A stretch of 64,000 bases of DNA, from NCBI RefSeq assembly GCF_000444875.1, contig NC_021985.1, forward strand, positions 6,034,170-6,098,169, given 5' to 3'. The notes beneath the pieces were generated by a model that did no database searches, was not told where the DNA came from, and worked only from the letters and a program-made list of their open reading frames with translations. Source of the DNA: Streptomyces collinus Tu 365 (GTDB taxonomy: Bacteria > Actinomycetota > Actinomycetes > Streptomycetales > Streptomycetaceae). Position numbers and translations under genes: made by a program. Numbering within the stretch: position 1 is the stretch's first letter; every line of letters begins with the position of its first letter. Of this stretch, positions 16,403 through 27,542 are shown in pieces.

Positions 16403-18853
16403 GTGACGGGTACGGATGTGCGGAACGAAGCGGATGACTCGGGACCCAGCGGCTACGCGGCGGCCCGGCTGCGCCTCCTCTGCGAGGAGGGGCGGTCCGG
16501 GCCGCCGCGCCGTGCCGCCCTGGCCAAGCTGACCGACGACTGGCTCGCCGGACTGTTCACCGCCGGGGCCCGGGACCTCAGGGGCGTCTCGCTCGTCGCC
16601 GTCGGCGGCTACGGCCGCGGCGAGCTGTCCCCGCGCAGTGACCTGGACCTGCTGCTGCTCCACGACGGGAACGCGCCCGACGCGGTCGCCGCCCTCGCCG
16701 ACCGCCTCTGGTACCCCGTCTGGGACCTCGGCCTCGCCCTCGACCACTCCGTGCGCACCCCGGCCGAGGCCCGCAGGACGGCCGGCGAGGACCTGAAGGC
16801 CCACCTCGGCCTCCTCGACGCCCGCCACCTCGCCGGCGACCTCGGCCTCACCGCGGCCCTGCGCACCACCGTCCTCGCCGACTGGCGCAACCAGGCACCC
16901 AAGCGCCTCCCCGAACTGCGGGACCTGTGCGCCGAGCGCGCCGAACGCCAGGGCGAGCTCCAGTACCTCCTGGAACCCGACCTCAAGGAGGCCCGCGGCG
17001 GCCTGCGGGACGCCACCGCCCTGCGCGCCGTCGCCGCCTCCTGGCTGGCCGACGCCCCGCGCGAGGGCCTCGCCGACGCCCGCCGGCGCCTCCTCGACGC
17101 CCGGGACGCCCTGCACCTGGTGACCGGCCGGGCCACCGACCGGCTGGCACTGCAGGAACAGGACCAGGTGGCGGCCGGCCTGGGCCTGCTCGACGCCGAC
17201 ACCCTGCTCCGGCAGGTCTACGAGGCGGCCCGCGTGATCTCGTACGCCGGCGACGTCACCTGGCGCGAGGTGGGCCGCGTGCTGCGGTCGCGGTCCGTCC
17301 GCCCGCGGCTGCGCGCCATGCTGGGCGGCGGCAGGCCGGTCGCCGAACGCTCACCGCTCGCCGAGGGCGTGGTGGAGCAGGAGGGCGAGGCGGTGCTCGC
17401 CCGCTCCGCGCGCCCTGACCGCGACCCCGTGCTCCCGCTGCGCGCCGCGGCCGCCGCCGCGCAGGCAGGACTCCCGCTCTCCCTGCACGCCGTACGGCGC
17501 CTGGCCGCCGTGGCCCGGCCGCTGCCCACGCCCTGGCCCGCCGAGGCGCGCGAACAACTGGTGACCCTGCTCGGTTCCGGCCGCCCCACCGTCGACGTCT
17601 GGGAGGCGCTGGAGGCGGAGGGCCTGATCAGCCGGCTGCTGCCCGACTGGGAGCGGGTCCGCTGCCGCCCGCAGCGCAACGCCGTCCACATCTGGACCGT
17701 GGACCGGCACCTGATCGAGACCGCGGTCCGCGCCTCCGAGCTGACCCGCCGGGTCGGCCGCCCGGACCTGCTGCTGGTCTCCGCGCTGCTGCACGACATC
17801 GGCAAGGGCTGGCCCGGCGACCACTCCGTGGCCGGCGAGATCATCGCCAGGGACGTGGCCGCCCGGATCGGCTTCGACCCCGCCGACGCCACCGTCCTCG
17901 CCACCCTCGTCCGGCACCACCTGCTGCTCGTCGAGACGGCCACCCGGCGCGACCTGGAGGACCCGGCGACGGTCCGCGCGGTCGCCGACGCCGTCGGCAC
18001 CCAGAGCACCCTGGAACTGCTGCACGCCCTCACCGAGGCGGACGCCCTCGCCACCGGCCCCGCCGCCTGGTCCTCCTGGCGCGGCTCCCTCGTCGCCGAC
18101 CTGGTCCGGCGCGTCGGCGCCGTCCTGGCCGGGGACGGCCCCGACGAACCCGAACCCGCCGCGCCCACGGCCGAGCAGGAGCGGCTGGCCATCGAGGCAT
18201 TCCGCACCGGCAGCCCGGTCCTCGCGCTGCGCGCCCAGCCCGAACCGGCCGGCGAGGAGGAGGCCCCCGGCGCGCCCGAGCCGCTCGGCGTGGAACTGGT
18301 CATCGCCGTCCCGGACCAGCCGGCCGTGCTGCCCGCCGTCGCCGGCGTCCTCGCCGTGCACCGCCTGACCGTCCGCACCGCCGAGCTGCGCACCCTGCGC
18401 CTGCCCGACGACGTCGACGACGGAGCGCTCCTGCTGCTGAACTGGCGGGTGGCCGCCGAGTACGGCTCCCTGCCCCAGGCGGCCCGGCTGCGCGCGGACC
18501 TGGTCCGCGCCCTGGACGGCTCCCTCGACATCGCCGGCCGCCTCGCCGAGCGGGACGCCGCCTATCCGCGCCGCCGCGGCTGGGTGGCACCGCCCCCGCG
18601 CGTCACGGTGGCCCCGGCCGCCTCGCACCACGCCACGGTGATCGAGGTGCGCACGCAGGACGCGCCCGGCCTGCTGTTCCGCATCGGCATGGCCCTGGAG
18701 AAGGCCGGGGTGCGGGTGCGCAGCATGCACGTCAGCACCCTCGGGGCCAACGCCGTCGACGCCTTCTACGTCACCACCGGCACGGGCGCGCCGCTGCCGG
18801 ACGGGGACGCGGCATCGCTGGCGCGCGTGCTCGAGGAGACCCTGCGGGCATGA
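16403..18853 (+). CDS. glnD: [Protein-PII] nucleotidyltransferase GlnD
   Basis: An 816-residue modifying enzyme for GlnK. The nucleotidyltransferase motif GGYGRGELSPRSDLDLLLL (residues about 70-90) is intact. The GlnD PII-uridylyltransferase domain follows, and an HD domain carries HIWTVDRHL and LLHDIGKGWPGDHS (about 430-480) for deadenylylation. Two ACT domains near 620-720 and 740-816 (VIEVRTQDAPGLLFRIGMAL) should sense glutamine. In S. coelicolor the enzyme acts as an adenylyltransferase. The GTG start follows 26 bp after glnK. The operon end is near 18.85 kb. Confidence 0.95.
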   Translation: MTGTDVRNEADDSGPSGYAAARLRLLCEEGRSGPPRRAALAKLTDDWLAGLFTAGARDLRGVSLVAVGGYGRGELSPRSDLDLLLLHDGNAPDAVAALADRLWYPVWDLGLALDHSVRTPAEARRTAGEDLKAHLGLLDARHLAGDLGLTAALRTTVLADWRNQAPKRLPELRDLCAERAERQGELQYLLEPDLKEARGGLRDATALRAVAASWLADAPREGLADARRRLLDARDALHLVTGRATDRLALQEQDQVAAGLGLLDADTLLRQVYEAARVISYAGDVTWREVGRVLRSRSVRPRLRAMLGGGRPVAERSPLAEGVVEQEGEAVLARSARPDRDPVLPLRAAAAAAQAGLPLSLHAVRRLAAVARPLPTPWPAEAREQLVTLLGSGRPTVDVWEALEAEGLISRLLPDWERVRCRPQRNAVHIWTVDRHLIETAVRASELTRRVGRPDLLLVSALLHDIGKGWPGDHSVAGEIIARDVAARIGFDPADATVLATLVRHHLLLVETATRRDLEDPATVRAVADAVGTQSTLELLHALTEADALATGPAAWSSWRGSLVADLVRRVGAVLAGDGPDEPEPAAPTAEQERLAIEAFRTGSPVLALRAQPEPAGEEEAPGAPEPLGVELVIAVPDQPAVLPAVAGVLAVHRLTVRTAELRTLRLPDDVDDGALLLLNWRVAAEYGSLPQAARLRADLVRALDGSLDIAGRLAERDAAYPRRRGWVAPPPRVTVAPAASHHATVIEVRTQDAPGLLFRIGMALEKAGVRVRSMHVSTLGANAVDAFYVTTGTGAPLPDGDAASLARVLEETLRA

Positions 18854-18933
18854 CCCTGCCCCGGTGAGTTCGGCGCCGGGATACCCTTGAGGGCGATTCC
18901 AAGAAGCCACCGACCCCGAGGACCGCGAGCGCC

Positions 18934-20481
18934 GTGTTCGACACTCTCTCCGATCGCCTGTCAGCGACTTTCAAGAACCTGCGCGGCAAGGGACGGCTCT
19001 CCGAGGCGGATGTCGACGCCACGGCACGTGAGATCCGTATCGCGCTCCTCGAAGCGGACGTGGCGCTGCCCGTCGTGCGTTCCTTCATCAAGAACCTGAA
19101 GGAGCGCGCGCTCGGCGCCGAGGTCTCCCGGGCGCTGAACCCGGCCCAGCAGGTCCTGAAGATCGTCAACGAGGAACTGGTCACCATCCTCGGCGGCGAG
19201 ACCCGGCGGCTGCGCTTCGCCAAGCAGCCCCCCACCGTCATCATGCTGGCGGGTCTCCAGGGTGCCGGTAAGACCACCCTGGCGGGCAAGCTCGGCAAGT
19301 GGCTCAAGGACCAGGGCCACTCGCCGCTGCTGGTCGCCGCCGACCTCCAGCGCCCGAACGCCGTCAACCAGCTCAGCGTCGTCGCCGACCGCGCCGGCGT
19401 CGCCGTCTACGCCCCGGAGCCGGGCAACGGCGTGGGCGACCCGGTCAAGGTCGCCAAGGACTCCATCGACTTCGCGAAGTCCAAGGTCCACGACATCGTG
19501 ATCGTGGACACCGCCGGCCGTCTCGGCATCGACCAGGAGATGATGCAGCAGGCCGCGGACATCCGCGACGCCGTCTCCCCGGACGAGATCCTGTTCGTCG
19601 TCGACGCGATGATCGGCCAGGACGCCGTCAACACCGCCGAGGCCTTCCGCGACGGCGTCGGCTTCGACGGCGTGGTCCTCTCCAAGCTCGACGGTGACGC
19701 CCGCGGTGGTGCGGCGCTCTCGATCCGCCAGATCACCGGCAAGCCGATCATGTTCGCGTCGAACGGCGAGAAGCTGGACGACTTCGACGCGTTCCACCCG
19801 GACCGGATGGCCTCCCGCATCCTCGACATGGGTGACCTGCTCACCCTGATCGAGCAGGCGGAGAAGACCTTCAGCCAGGAAGAGGCCGCTCAGATGGCCT
19901 CGAAGCTGGCGTCCAAGAAGGGCCAGGACTTCACCCTGGACGACTTCCTGGCCCAGATGGAGCAGGTCCGCAAGATGGGCTCCATCTCCAAGCTGCTCGG
20001 CATGCTCCCGGGCATGGGCCAGATCAAGGACCAGATCCAGAACATCGACGAGCGTGACGTCGACCGCACCGCCGCGATCATCAAGTCGATGACCCCGGTC
20101 GAGCGCCAGGACCCGACGATCATCAACGGCTCCCGCCGCGCCCGTATCGCCAAGGGCTCGGGCGTCGAGGTCAGCGCGGTGAAGAACCTGGTCGAGCGGT
20201 TCTTCGAGGCTCGCAAGATGATGTCCCGGATGGCCCAGGGCGGCGGCATCCCCGGCATGCCGGGGATCCCGGGCATGGGCGGCGGCCCCGGCCGGAGCAA
20301 GAAGCAGCCGAAGAAGGCCAAGGGCAAGCAGCGCTCCGGCAACCCGATGAAGCGCAAGCAGCAGGAGCTGGAGGACGCCCAGCGCCGCGAGGCGGCGGGC
20401 CAGGGCGGCGCCTTCGGCCTGCCCCAGCAGGGCGGTCAGGACTTCGAACTGCCGGACGAGTTCAAGAAGTTCATGGGCTGA
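18934..20481 (+). CDS. ffh: Signal recognition particle GTPase Ffh
   Basis: A 515-residue SRP54 homologue that binds 4.5S-type RNA and signal sequences and docks to FtsY. The N domain starts MFDTLSDRLSATFKNLRGKG. The G domain has GLQGAGKTT near residue 108, DTAGRLG near 192, and SKLDGDARGG near 250. The M domain includes GSISKLLGMLPG and a Met/Gly-rich finger (MMSRMAQGGGIPGMPGIPGM), followed by a basic tail. A GTG start is used. A TACCCT hexamer 40 nt upstream may be the -10. A 15-bp hairpin follows the stop. Confidence 0.97.
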   Translation: MFDTLSDRLSATFKNLRGKGRLSEADVDATAREIRIALLEADVALPVVRSFIKNLKERALGAEVSRALNPAQQVLKIVNEELVTILGGETRRLRFAKQPPTVIMLAGLQGAGKTTLAGKLGKWLKDQGHSPLLVAADLQRPNAVNQLSVVADRAGVAVYAPEPGNGVGDPVKVAKDSIDFAKSKVHDIVIVDTAGRLGIDQEMMQQAADIRDAVSPDEILFVVDAMIGQDAVNTAEAFRDGVGFDGVVLSKLDGDARGGAALSIRQITGKPIMFASNGEKLDDFDAFHPDRMASRILDMGDLLTLIEQAEKTFSQEEAAQMASKLASKKGQDFTLDDFLAQMEQVRKMGSISKLLGMLPGMGQIKDQIQNIDERDVDRTAAIIKSMTPVERQDPTIINGSRRARIAKGSGVEVSAVKNLVERFFEARKMMSRMAQGGGIPGMPGIPGMGGGPGRSKKQPKKAKGKQRSGNPMKRKQQELEDAQRREAAGQGGAFGLPQQGGQDFELPDEFKKFMG

Positions 20482-20505
20482 TCCGACCCCGCACCACACG
20501 TCGTC

Positions 20506-20537
20506 GAGGGCGCCCCCCGGACCCGGGGGGCGCCCTC
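20506..20537 (+). terminator. Terminator hairpin after ffh
   Basis: A perfect GC-only-rich stem (20506-20520 with 20523-20537), 24 bp past the stop codon. There is no T tract; termination efficiency is inferred from stem strength. Confidence 0.75.
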
Positions 20538-20565
20538 AGCGCGTGCCGTGGTCCGTCATGTGCCG

Positions 20566-20571
20566 TAACGT
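20566..20571 (+). promoter_or_regulatory. Leaderless-type -10 hexamer for the FtsH-like gene
   Basis: TAACGT lies exactly 6 nt before the ATG at 20578, and no Shine-Dalgarno sequence is present. This predicts transcription from the start codon itself. A -35 match is poor. Confidence 0.45.
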
Positions 20572-20577
20572 CCTGGT

Positions 20578-22521
<1,944 letters not shown>

Positions 22522-22567
22522 GCCCGCACCGCCCCCGCCGAACGCCCCGGATCGGCCGCGCCGCCCG

Positions 22568-23428
22568 CTACGGCACGCGCGCGATGAGGTAGCGGAACAC
22601 GTTGGGCATCCACACCGTGCCGTCCTCGCGCCGGTACGGGTGCAGCGCCTCCGTCAGCTCCTTGGTCACCTGCTTGCGGTCGGTCGCCGCGACCGCCGCG
22701 TCGAACAGGCCCGTCGACAGCAGCCCGCGCAGGGCGCTGTCGGTGTCGGCGTACCCGAACGGGCACGACACCCGCCCCGAGCCGTCCGGCTTCAGCCCGG
22801 CCCGGTGGGCGACCTCCTCCAGGTCGTCACGGCGGGCGGGGCGCCACCGGCCAGCGCCGCGCAGCGGATCGGCCAGCTTCGTCGCCACCCGCAGCACCGA
22901 GGAGGTGGCGCAGCGCTCCGGCGGGCCCCAGCCGGCCAGCACCACGGCCGCGCCGTGGCCCGCCCGCGGCAGCGCCGCCGCCAGCAGCTCGCCCAGCCCC
23001 TCGGCGTCGCCCGCCCGGCAGCCGATCGGCTCGAAGACGGTCACCACGGTGTACGGGGGCGTCCGGGCGCCGGCCGCGTCTCCGGGGGAGCCCGCCACGA
23101 GCCGCACACCGGCACGCGCGCGCGTGCCGCGCGGCCCGTCCGGCTGCAGGCGCTCGCGCGCCAGGGCGAGCCGTTCGGGGCACGAGTCGACACCGGTGAC
23201 CGAAGCCCCCCGGGAGAGGGCCATCAGCAGGGCGAGCCCGGAGCCGCAGCGCAGACCCAGGAGCCTGGTGCCCGGGCCCACTTCAAGTCGCTCGTGGACG
23301 GTCTCGTAGAGCGGCACCAGCATCCGCTCCTGGATCTCGGACCAGTCACGCGCGCGTGCGCACAGGTCCACGCGGGGTGGTGCGGAAGCCGCGTGTGACA
23401 GGTGTTCCCGCACGAGCGTAGGTGTCAT
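22568..23428 (-). CDS. SAM-dependent methyltransferase-like protein
   Basis: A class I methyltransferase-like protein of 286 residues. The glycine-rich SAM loop is LLGLRCGSGLALLMAL (motif I normally DxGxGxG; here LRCGSG, slightly altered), and TGVDSCPERLALARERL supplies the acidic ribose-binding residue. A later hydrophobic VVTVFEPIG strand and AAVVLAGWGPPERC fit motifs II-IV. A helical C-terminus ends in VWMPNVFRYLIARVP. The substrate is unknown. The chosen start MTPTLVREHL is preceded by GGGGCG; an in-frame ATG five codons upstream is possible. It is divergent from the SprT-like gene across 500 bp. Confidence 0.75.
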   Translation of the reverse strand: MTPTLVREHLSHAASAPPRVDLCARARDWSEIQERMLVPLYETVHERLEVGPGTRLLGLRCGSGLALLMALSRGASVTGVDSCPERLALARERLQPDGPRGTRARAGVRLVAGSPGDAAGARTPPYTVVTVFEPIGCRAGDAEGLGELLAAALPRAGHGAAVVLAGWGPPERCATSSVLRVATKLADPLRGAGRWRPARRDDLEEVAHRAGLKPDGSGRVSCPFGYADTDSALRGLLSTGLFDAAVAATDRKQVTKELTEALHPYRREDGTVWMPNVFRYLIARVP

Positions 23429-23928
23429 AGGTAAGCGCCCCATTCCGCCGACAGTTCGTCGCAGTGCCCGATTGCGTGGCCCCCGTGCCGTGCGCTCGCA
23501 CTATCCACGTATGCCAGGTAACTCCCGGCTCGCGGTGCCGTCCAGGGGTCGTGGGGCCCCGCTTGGGTCCGGTGCGCCTGTGTGGCGAGATTTCACGTCC
23601 GCGCAACCTGCGCGACCCGCCGGATGCCGGGGCGGGCGCGGGCCCGGGGTAACGTCGCGGGCGTCGCGGGCGCTGAGTGAGACAACGAGCCGTACGCGAG
23701 AGCGACCGAAACGCACCTTGCGCATCGCCGGATCCCAGCAGCACCGGGACGTACACGCCGGGCCGTACGTCACGCTACGCACCGGCTTGGTACGAGGTGT
23801 GAGGCTTCTCCGCAGATCAGCGCACCCGCCCTCGTCAGGACACATCAGTGGCAACTGACGGGTACGTGCAAATTATTTGGGATGGCCCGGAATAGGAACA
23901 CAGGGGCACCCACGCTCGTTGTCATTAC
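23429..23928. other. Divergent intergenic region, 500 bp
   Basis: No supported gene. It is locally richer in A/T near 23870-23900 (CAAATTATTTGG), a plausible promoter zone for the plus-strand gene. An imperfect palindrome, CAGTGGCAACTG, lies near 23848. Nothing more can be assigned. Confidence 0.4.
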
Positions 23929-24531
23929 GTGAGCACGACACAGACACCACCTGTTCTCGCCGCAGAGCTGGCGCAGGCGTGGGCCGATATCCAGCGGTAC
24001 CACCCCGAGCTGCCTGACCTTGCCGCGCCAGAGTCCCTGATCGGGGAGTCGTCGTCCGCGTGCGGGCACGAGCTCTCCTTCGAGCGACTGCTTCACGAGG
24101 CAGTCCATGGCATCGCCGCCGCCCGCGGGGTCCGCGACACCTCCCGCGCCGGCCGCTACCACAACCGCCGATTCCTCGCCATCGCCGAGGAGCTGGGCCT
24201 GGACCACCCCGAGGAGCCGCATCCCAGCAGCGGCTTCTCGCTGGTCACGCTCAACCCCGAGGCCAAGCGCCGTTACCGCCCCACCATGGAGCGGCTCCAG
24301 CGCGCCCTGAAGGCCCACACGGCGGCCACCTCCGCCGACACCTCCCGCACGTTCCGCGGCCCGGCCGCCCGGCACGGCTCCTCCGGTGGCGGGGTCCGTG
24401 TCAAGGCGGTCTGCGACTGCGGGCGCAACGTCCGGGTGGTCCCCTCGGTGCTGGCCCAGGCCCCCATCGTGTGCGGCGGCTGCGGCAAGCCGTTCCGCAT
24501 CCCGGAGGTCGTGGGAGCGGCGGCGAGCTAG
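23929..24531 (+). CDS. SprT-like zinc protein with C-terminal zinc ribbon
   Basis: A 200-residue protein from a GTG. A gluzincin-type motif HEAVHG is at residues 56-61 inside a helix, followed by a conserved SRAGRYHNRRFLAIAEELGL segment, which matches SprT/SPRTN-like metallopeptidase folds. The C-terminal 40 residues hold four cysteines as CDCG and CGGCG, a zinc ribbon with KAVCDCGRNVRVV. SprT-like proteins include DNA-protein crosslink proteases, but many bacterial members are uncharacterised; protease activity is inferred from HEXXH only. It stands alone, and a strong hairpin ends its transcript. Confidence 0.8.
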   Translation: MSTTQTPPVLAAELAQAWADIQRYHPELPDLAAPESLIGESSSACGHELSFERLLHEAVHGIAAARGVRDTSRAGRYHNRRFLAIAEELGLDHPEEPHPSSGFSLVTLNPEAKRRYRPTMERLQRALKAHTAATSADTSRTFRGPAARHGSSGGGVRVKAVCDCGRNVRVVPSVLAQAPIVCGGCGKPFRIPEVVGAAAS

Positions 24532-24560
24532 GGGTACGGCTGCTCGTGGCAGCCGTACCC
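24532..24560 (+). terminator. Terminator hairpin after the SprT-like gene
   Basis: A perfect 12-bp stem (24532-24543 with 24549-24560) and a 5-nt loop, immediately after the stop codon. Confidence 0.85.
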
Positions 24561-24840
24561 GGCTTCCCCGCCGGGGCTCGCGCACCCGACGTGACTCACC
24601 TCCGCGCCGGGTGCCTCCTCGGCATGCCCTGACGGGGCCGCCTGCCCTCGCCGCCGCCCTCGTCCGCACCCTCCGCCAGAAGCGACCCGCCGGGTATGGC
24701 ACAATGGCTAGCTGTACTCGACAGTCGCACAGGACCCCTCTCTCCTCCGGCTGACGCGTCCATCGGGCACTCGGGTACCGCAACCCCACGCGGCCGTCTC
24801 GCCGTGCCCAACCACGTCAAAATCAGGAGAATCCACTCCC

Positions 24841-25260
24841 GTGGCAGTCAAGATCAAGCTGAAGCGTCTGGGCAAGATCCGTTCGCCTCACTACCGCATC
24901 GTCGTCGCCGACTCCCGCACCCGCCGTGACGGCCGTGCGATCGAGGAGATCGGCAAGTACCACCCGACCTACAACCCGTCGGTCATCGAGGTGGACGCCG
25001 ACCGCGTCGCGTACTGGCTGGGTGTCGGCGCGCAGCCGACCGAGCCCGTCCTCGCCATCCTGAAGAAGACCGGCGACTGGCAGAAGTTCAAGGGCGAGCC
25101 CGCCCCGGCGCCGCTGCTCGTCGCCGAGCCGAAGGCCACCCGCCCGTCGTTCGAGGCGCTCGGCGGTGACGACGAGGGCAAGGGTGAGGCCATCACCCAG
25201 AAGAAGAAGGCTGAGAAGAAGGACGAGGCCGCGGCTGAGTCCGAGTCGACCGAGGCCTGA
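24841..25260 (+). CDS. rpsP: 30S ribosomal protein bS16
   Basis: A small-subunit ribosomal protein. MAVKIKLKRLGKIRSPHYRI and VVADSRTRRDGRAIEEIGKY are the bS16 signature. The core occupies about 80 residues; here the protein has 139 residues, with an Ala/Glu/Lys-rich C-terminal extension (EKKDEAAAESESTEA) common in actinobacteria. The GTG start follows AGGAG. A promoter probably lies near 24690-24720 (GGCACAATGG). It opens the cluster rpsP-KH-rimM-trmD-rplS. Confidence 0.97.
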   Translation: MAVKIKLKRLGKIRSPHYRIVVADSRTRRDGRAIEEIGKYHPTYNPSVIEVDADRVAYWLGVGAQPTEPVLAILKKTGDWQKFKGEPAPAPLLVAEPKATRPSFEALGGDDEGKGEAITQKKKAEKKDEAAAESESTEA

Positions 25261-25265
25261 GCAGC

Positions 25266-25505
25266 ATGCTCGAAGAGGCGCTTGAGCACCTCGTGAAGGG
25301 CATCGTCGACAACCCTGACGATGTGCAGGTCGCCTCGCGTGACCTGCGCCGCGGGCGCGTGCTCGAGGTCCGGGTGCACCCCGAGGACCTCGGCAAGGTG
25401 ATCGGCCGCAACGGCCGCACCGCGCGCGCTCTGCGCACCGTCGTGGGCGCCATCGGCGGCCGTGGTGTCCGTGTCGACCTCGTCGACGTGGACCAAGTCC
25501 GCTGA
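25266..25505 (+). CDS. KH-domain RNA-binding protein (KhpA-like)
   Basis: A 79-residue single KH domain with the GxxG loop in KVIGRNGRTARALRTVV and a final strand VRVDLVDVDQVR. Homologues between rpsP and rimM (KhpA/YlqC family) bind RNA and are linked to ribosome or mRNA function. It starts 5 bp after the rpsP stop, so it is co-transcribed. Confidence 0.93.
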   Translation: MLEEALEHLVKGIVDNPDDVQVASRDLRRGRVLEVRVHPEDLGKVIGRNGRTARALRTVVGAIGGRGVRVDLVDVDQVR

Positions 25506-25587
25506 CGCTTTCGCAGCACCGGCTCGGGCCGGGGAGGGCCACTGGGCCGTCCCCGGCCCGTAGTCGTATGACAGGAGAACAAGCACA

Positions 25588-26178
25588 GTGCAGCTGGTAG
25601 TCGCACGGATCGGCCGTGCCCATGGCATCAAGGGCGAGGTCACCGTCGAGGTACGCACCGACGAGCCCGAACTCCGGCTCGCGCCCGGCGCGGTACTCGC
25701 CACCGAACCCGCCTCCACGGGACCGCTCACCATCGAGACCGGCCGTGTGCACAGCGGCCGGCTGCTGCTGCGCTTCGCGGGCGTGAGCGACCGCACCGGC
25801 GCCGAGGCCCTGCGCAACACCCTCCTGATCGCCGAGATCGACCCGGAGGAGCTGCCCGAGGGCGAGGACGAGTACTACGACCACCAGCTCATGGACCTCG
25901 ACGTGGTGACCGAGGACGGCACCGAGGTCGGCCGGATCACGGAGATCTCCCACCTGCCCTCCCAGGACCTGTTCATCGTGGAACGCCCGGACGGCAGCGA
26001 GGTCATGATCCCGTTCGTGGAGGAGATCGTCACCGAGATCGACCTGGAGGAACAGCGGGCCGTCATCGCCCCGCCCCCGGGCCTGATCGACGACCGCGCG
26101 GAGATCGCGTCCTCCCGCGAAGAGGACGAGTCGTCCCGCGACGAGGACGCGTCCTCCCGCCACGAGGACGAGTCCTGA
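25588..26178 (+). CDS. rimM: 16S rRNA processing protein RimM
   Basis: A 30S maturation factor that binds uS19. The N-terminal barrel domain opens VVARIGRAHGIKGEVTVEV; the PRC-barrel domain contains YYDHQLMDLDVVTEDG and SQDLFIVERPDGSEVMIPFV. It is about 20 residues longer than typical because of a C-terminal acidic repeat tail (SSREEDE, SSRDEDA, SSRHEDE). A GTG start is preceded by AGGAG. The stop codon overlaps the trmD start (TGATG), indicating coupled translation. Confidence 0.95.
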   Translation: MQLVVARIGRAHGIKGEVTVEVRTDEPELRLAPGAVLATEPASTGPLTIETGRVHSGRLLLRFAGVSDRTGAEALRNTLLIAEIDPEELPEGEDEYYDHQLMDLDVVTEDGTEVGRITEISHLPSQDLFIVERPDGSEVMIPFVEEIVTEIDLEEQRAVIAPPPGLIDDRAEIASSREEDESSRDEDASSRHEDES

Positions 26179-27011
26179 TGCGCCTCGACGTCGTCACGAT
26201 CTTCCCCGAGTACCTGGAACCGCTGAACGTCTCCCTCGTCGGCAAGGCACGCGCGCGCGGCCGGCTGGACGTGCACGTCCACGACCTGCGGGAGTGGACG
26301 TACGACCGCCACAACACGGTCGACGACACCCCCTACGGCGGCGGCCCGGGCATGGTCATGAAGACCGACCCCTGGGGCGACGCCCTGGACACGGTCCTCG
26401 CCGACGGCTACGAGTCCGGCGCCCGGACCCCCGCGCTGATCGTCCCCACCCCGAGCGGCCGCCCCTTCACCCAGGAACTCGCCGTCGAGCTGTCCGAGCA
26501 GCCCTGGCTGATCTTCACACCGGCGCGCTACGAGGGCATCGACCGGCGGGTCATGGACGAGTACGCGACCCGGATGCCGGTCCACGAGGTCTCCATCGGC
26601 GACTACGTGCTCGCCGGCGGCGAGGCGGCCGTCCTGGTGATCACCGAGGCCGTGGCCAGGCTGCTGCCCGGCGTCCTCGGCAACGCCGAGTCCCACCGGG
26701 ACGACTCCTTCGCGCCCGGCGCGATGGCGAACCTCCTGGAGGGCCCCGTCTACACCAAGCCGCCCGTCTGGCGCGGCCGGGACATCCCGGACGTGCTGCT
26801 CAGCGGCCACCACGGCAAGATCGCCCGCTGGCGCCGCGACGAGGCGCTCCGGCGCACCACGGCCCACCGGCCCGACCTGATCGAGCACTGCGAGCCCAAG
26901 GCCTTCGACAAGAAGGACCGCGAGATGCTCTCCATCCTGGGCTGGGCCCCGGACCCGGAGGGCGAGCCGTACGGCCGATTTTGGCGCAGGACCGGGGCCG
27001 TGGAAGAATAG
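26178..27011 (+). CDS. trmD: tRNA (guanine37-N1)-methyltransferase
   Basis: A SPOUT-family enzyme that makes m1G37 in tRNAs to prevent frameshifting. It has 277 residues. MRLDVVTIFPEYLEPL is the standard start; DDTPYGGGPGMVMK and EVSIGDYVLAGGEAAVLVI form the knotted SAM site; the helical C-terminal domain follows. It overlaps the rimM stop by one base. Confidence 0.97.
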   Translation: MRLDVVTIFPEYLEPLNVSLVGKARARGRLDVHVHDLREWTYDRHNTVDDTPYGGGPGMVMKTDPWGDALDTVLADGYESGARTPALIVPTPSGRPFTQELAVELSEQPWLIFTPARYEGIDRRVMDEYATRMPVHEVSIGDYVLAGGEAAVLVITEAVARLLPGVLGNAESHRDDSFAPGAMANLLEGPVYTKPPVWRGRDIPDVLLSGHHGKIARWRRDEALRRTTAHRPDLIEHCEPKAFDKKDREMLSILGWAPDPEGEPYGRFWRRTGAVEE

Positions 27012-27146
27012 ACCGCTGTTGTGCGCCCGTCCGGCGTGCGCCCCTGCCACAGGGGGACACGACGCCCGTCCCGACCCGCACGGCAGACCTCTTGTACACC
27101 TAGTTCCCGTTGATGACCTGTGGCATCAGCGAAGAAAGCAGACGAA

Positions 27147-27497
27147 ATGTCTCACCTGCTCGACACCGTCGACGCCGCGTCGCTGCGCAGCGACATCCCG
27201 GCCTTCCGCCCGGGTGACACCGTCAACGTGCACGTCCGCGTCATCGAGGGCAACCGCTCCCGTGTGCAGCAGTTCAAGGGCGTGGTGATCCGTCGCCAGG
27301 GCTCCGGCGTCCGCGAGACCTTCACGGTCCGCAAGGTCTCGTTCTCCGTCGGCGTCGAGCGCACCTTCCCGGTGCACACCCCGATCGTCGAGAAGATCGA
27401 GCTGGTCACCCGTGGTGACGTGCGCCGCGCCAAGCTGTACTACCTCCGTGAGCTGCGCGGCAAGGCCGCGAAGATCAAGGAGAAGCGCGACAGCTGA
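27147..27497 (+). CDS. rplS: 50S ribosomal protein bL19
   Basis: A 116-residue large-subunit protein: MSHLLDTVDAASLRSDIPAF, RPGDTVNVHVRVIEGNRSR, KGVVIRRQGSGVRETFTVRK, and the C-terminal LYYLRELRGKAAKIKEKR. The ATG at 27147 was chosen because it gives the family length; GAAGAAAG precedes it. An upstream in-frame start at 27120 would only add a spurious lead. A 135-bp gap after trmD may hold its own promoter. Confidence 0.97.
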   Translation: MSHLLDTVDAASLRSDIPAFRPGDTVNVHVRVIEGNRSRVQQFKGVVIRRQGSGVRETFTVRKVSFSVGVERTFPVHTPIVEKIELVTRGDVRRAKLYYLRELRGKAAKIKEKRDS

Positions 27498-27542
27498 GCG
27501 CTTTACGGAGGTCACAGCGGAGCCGGATAGCATCTCGCTCCG

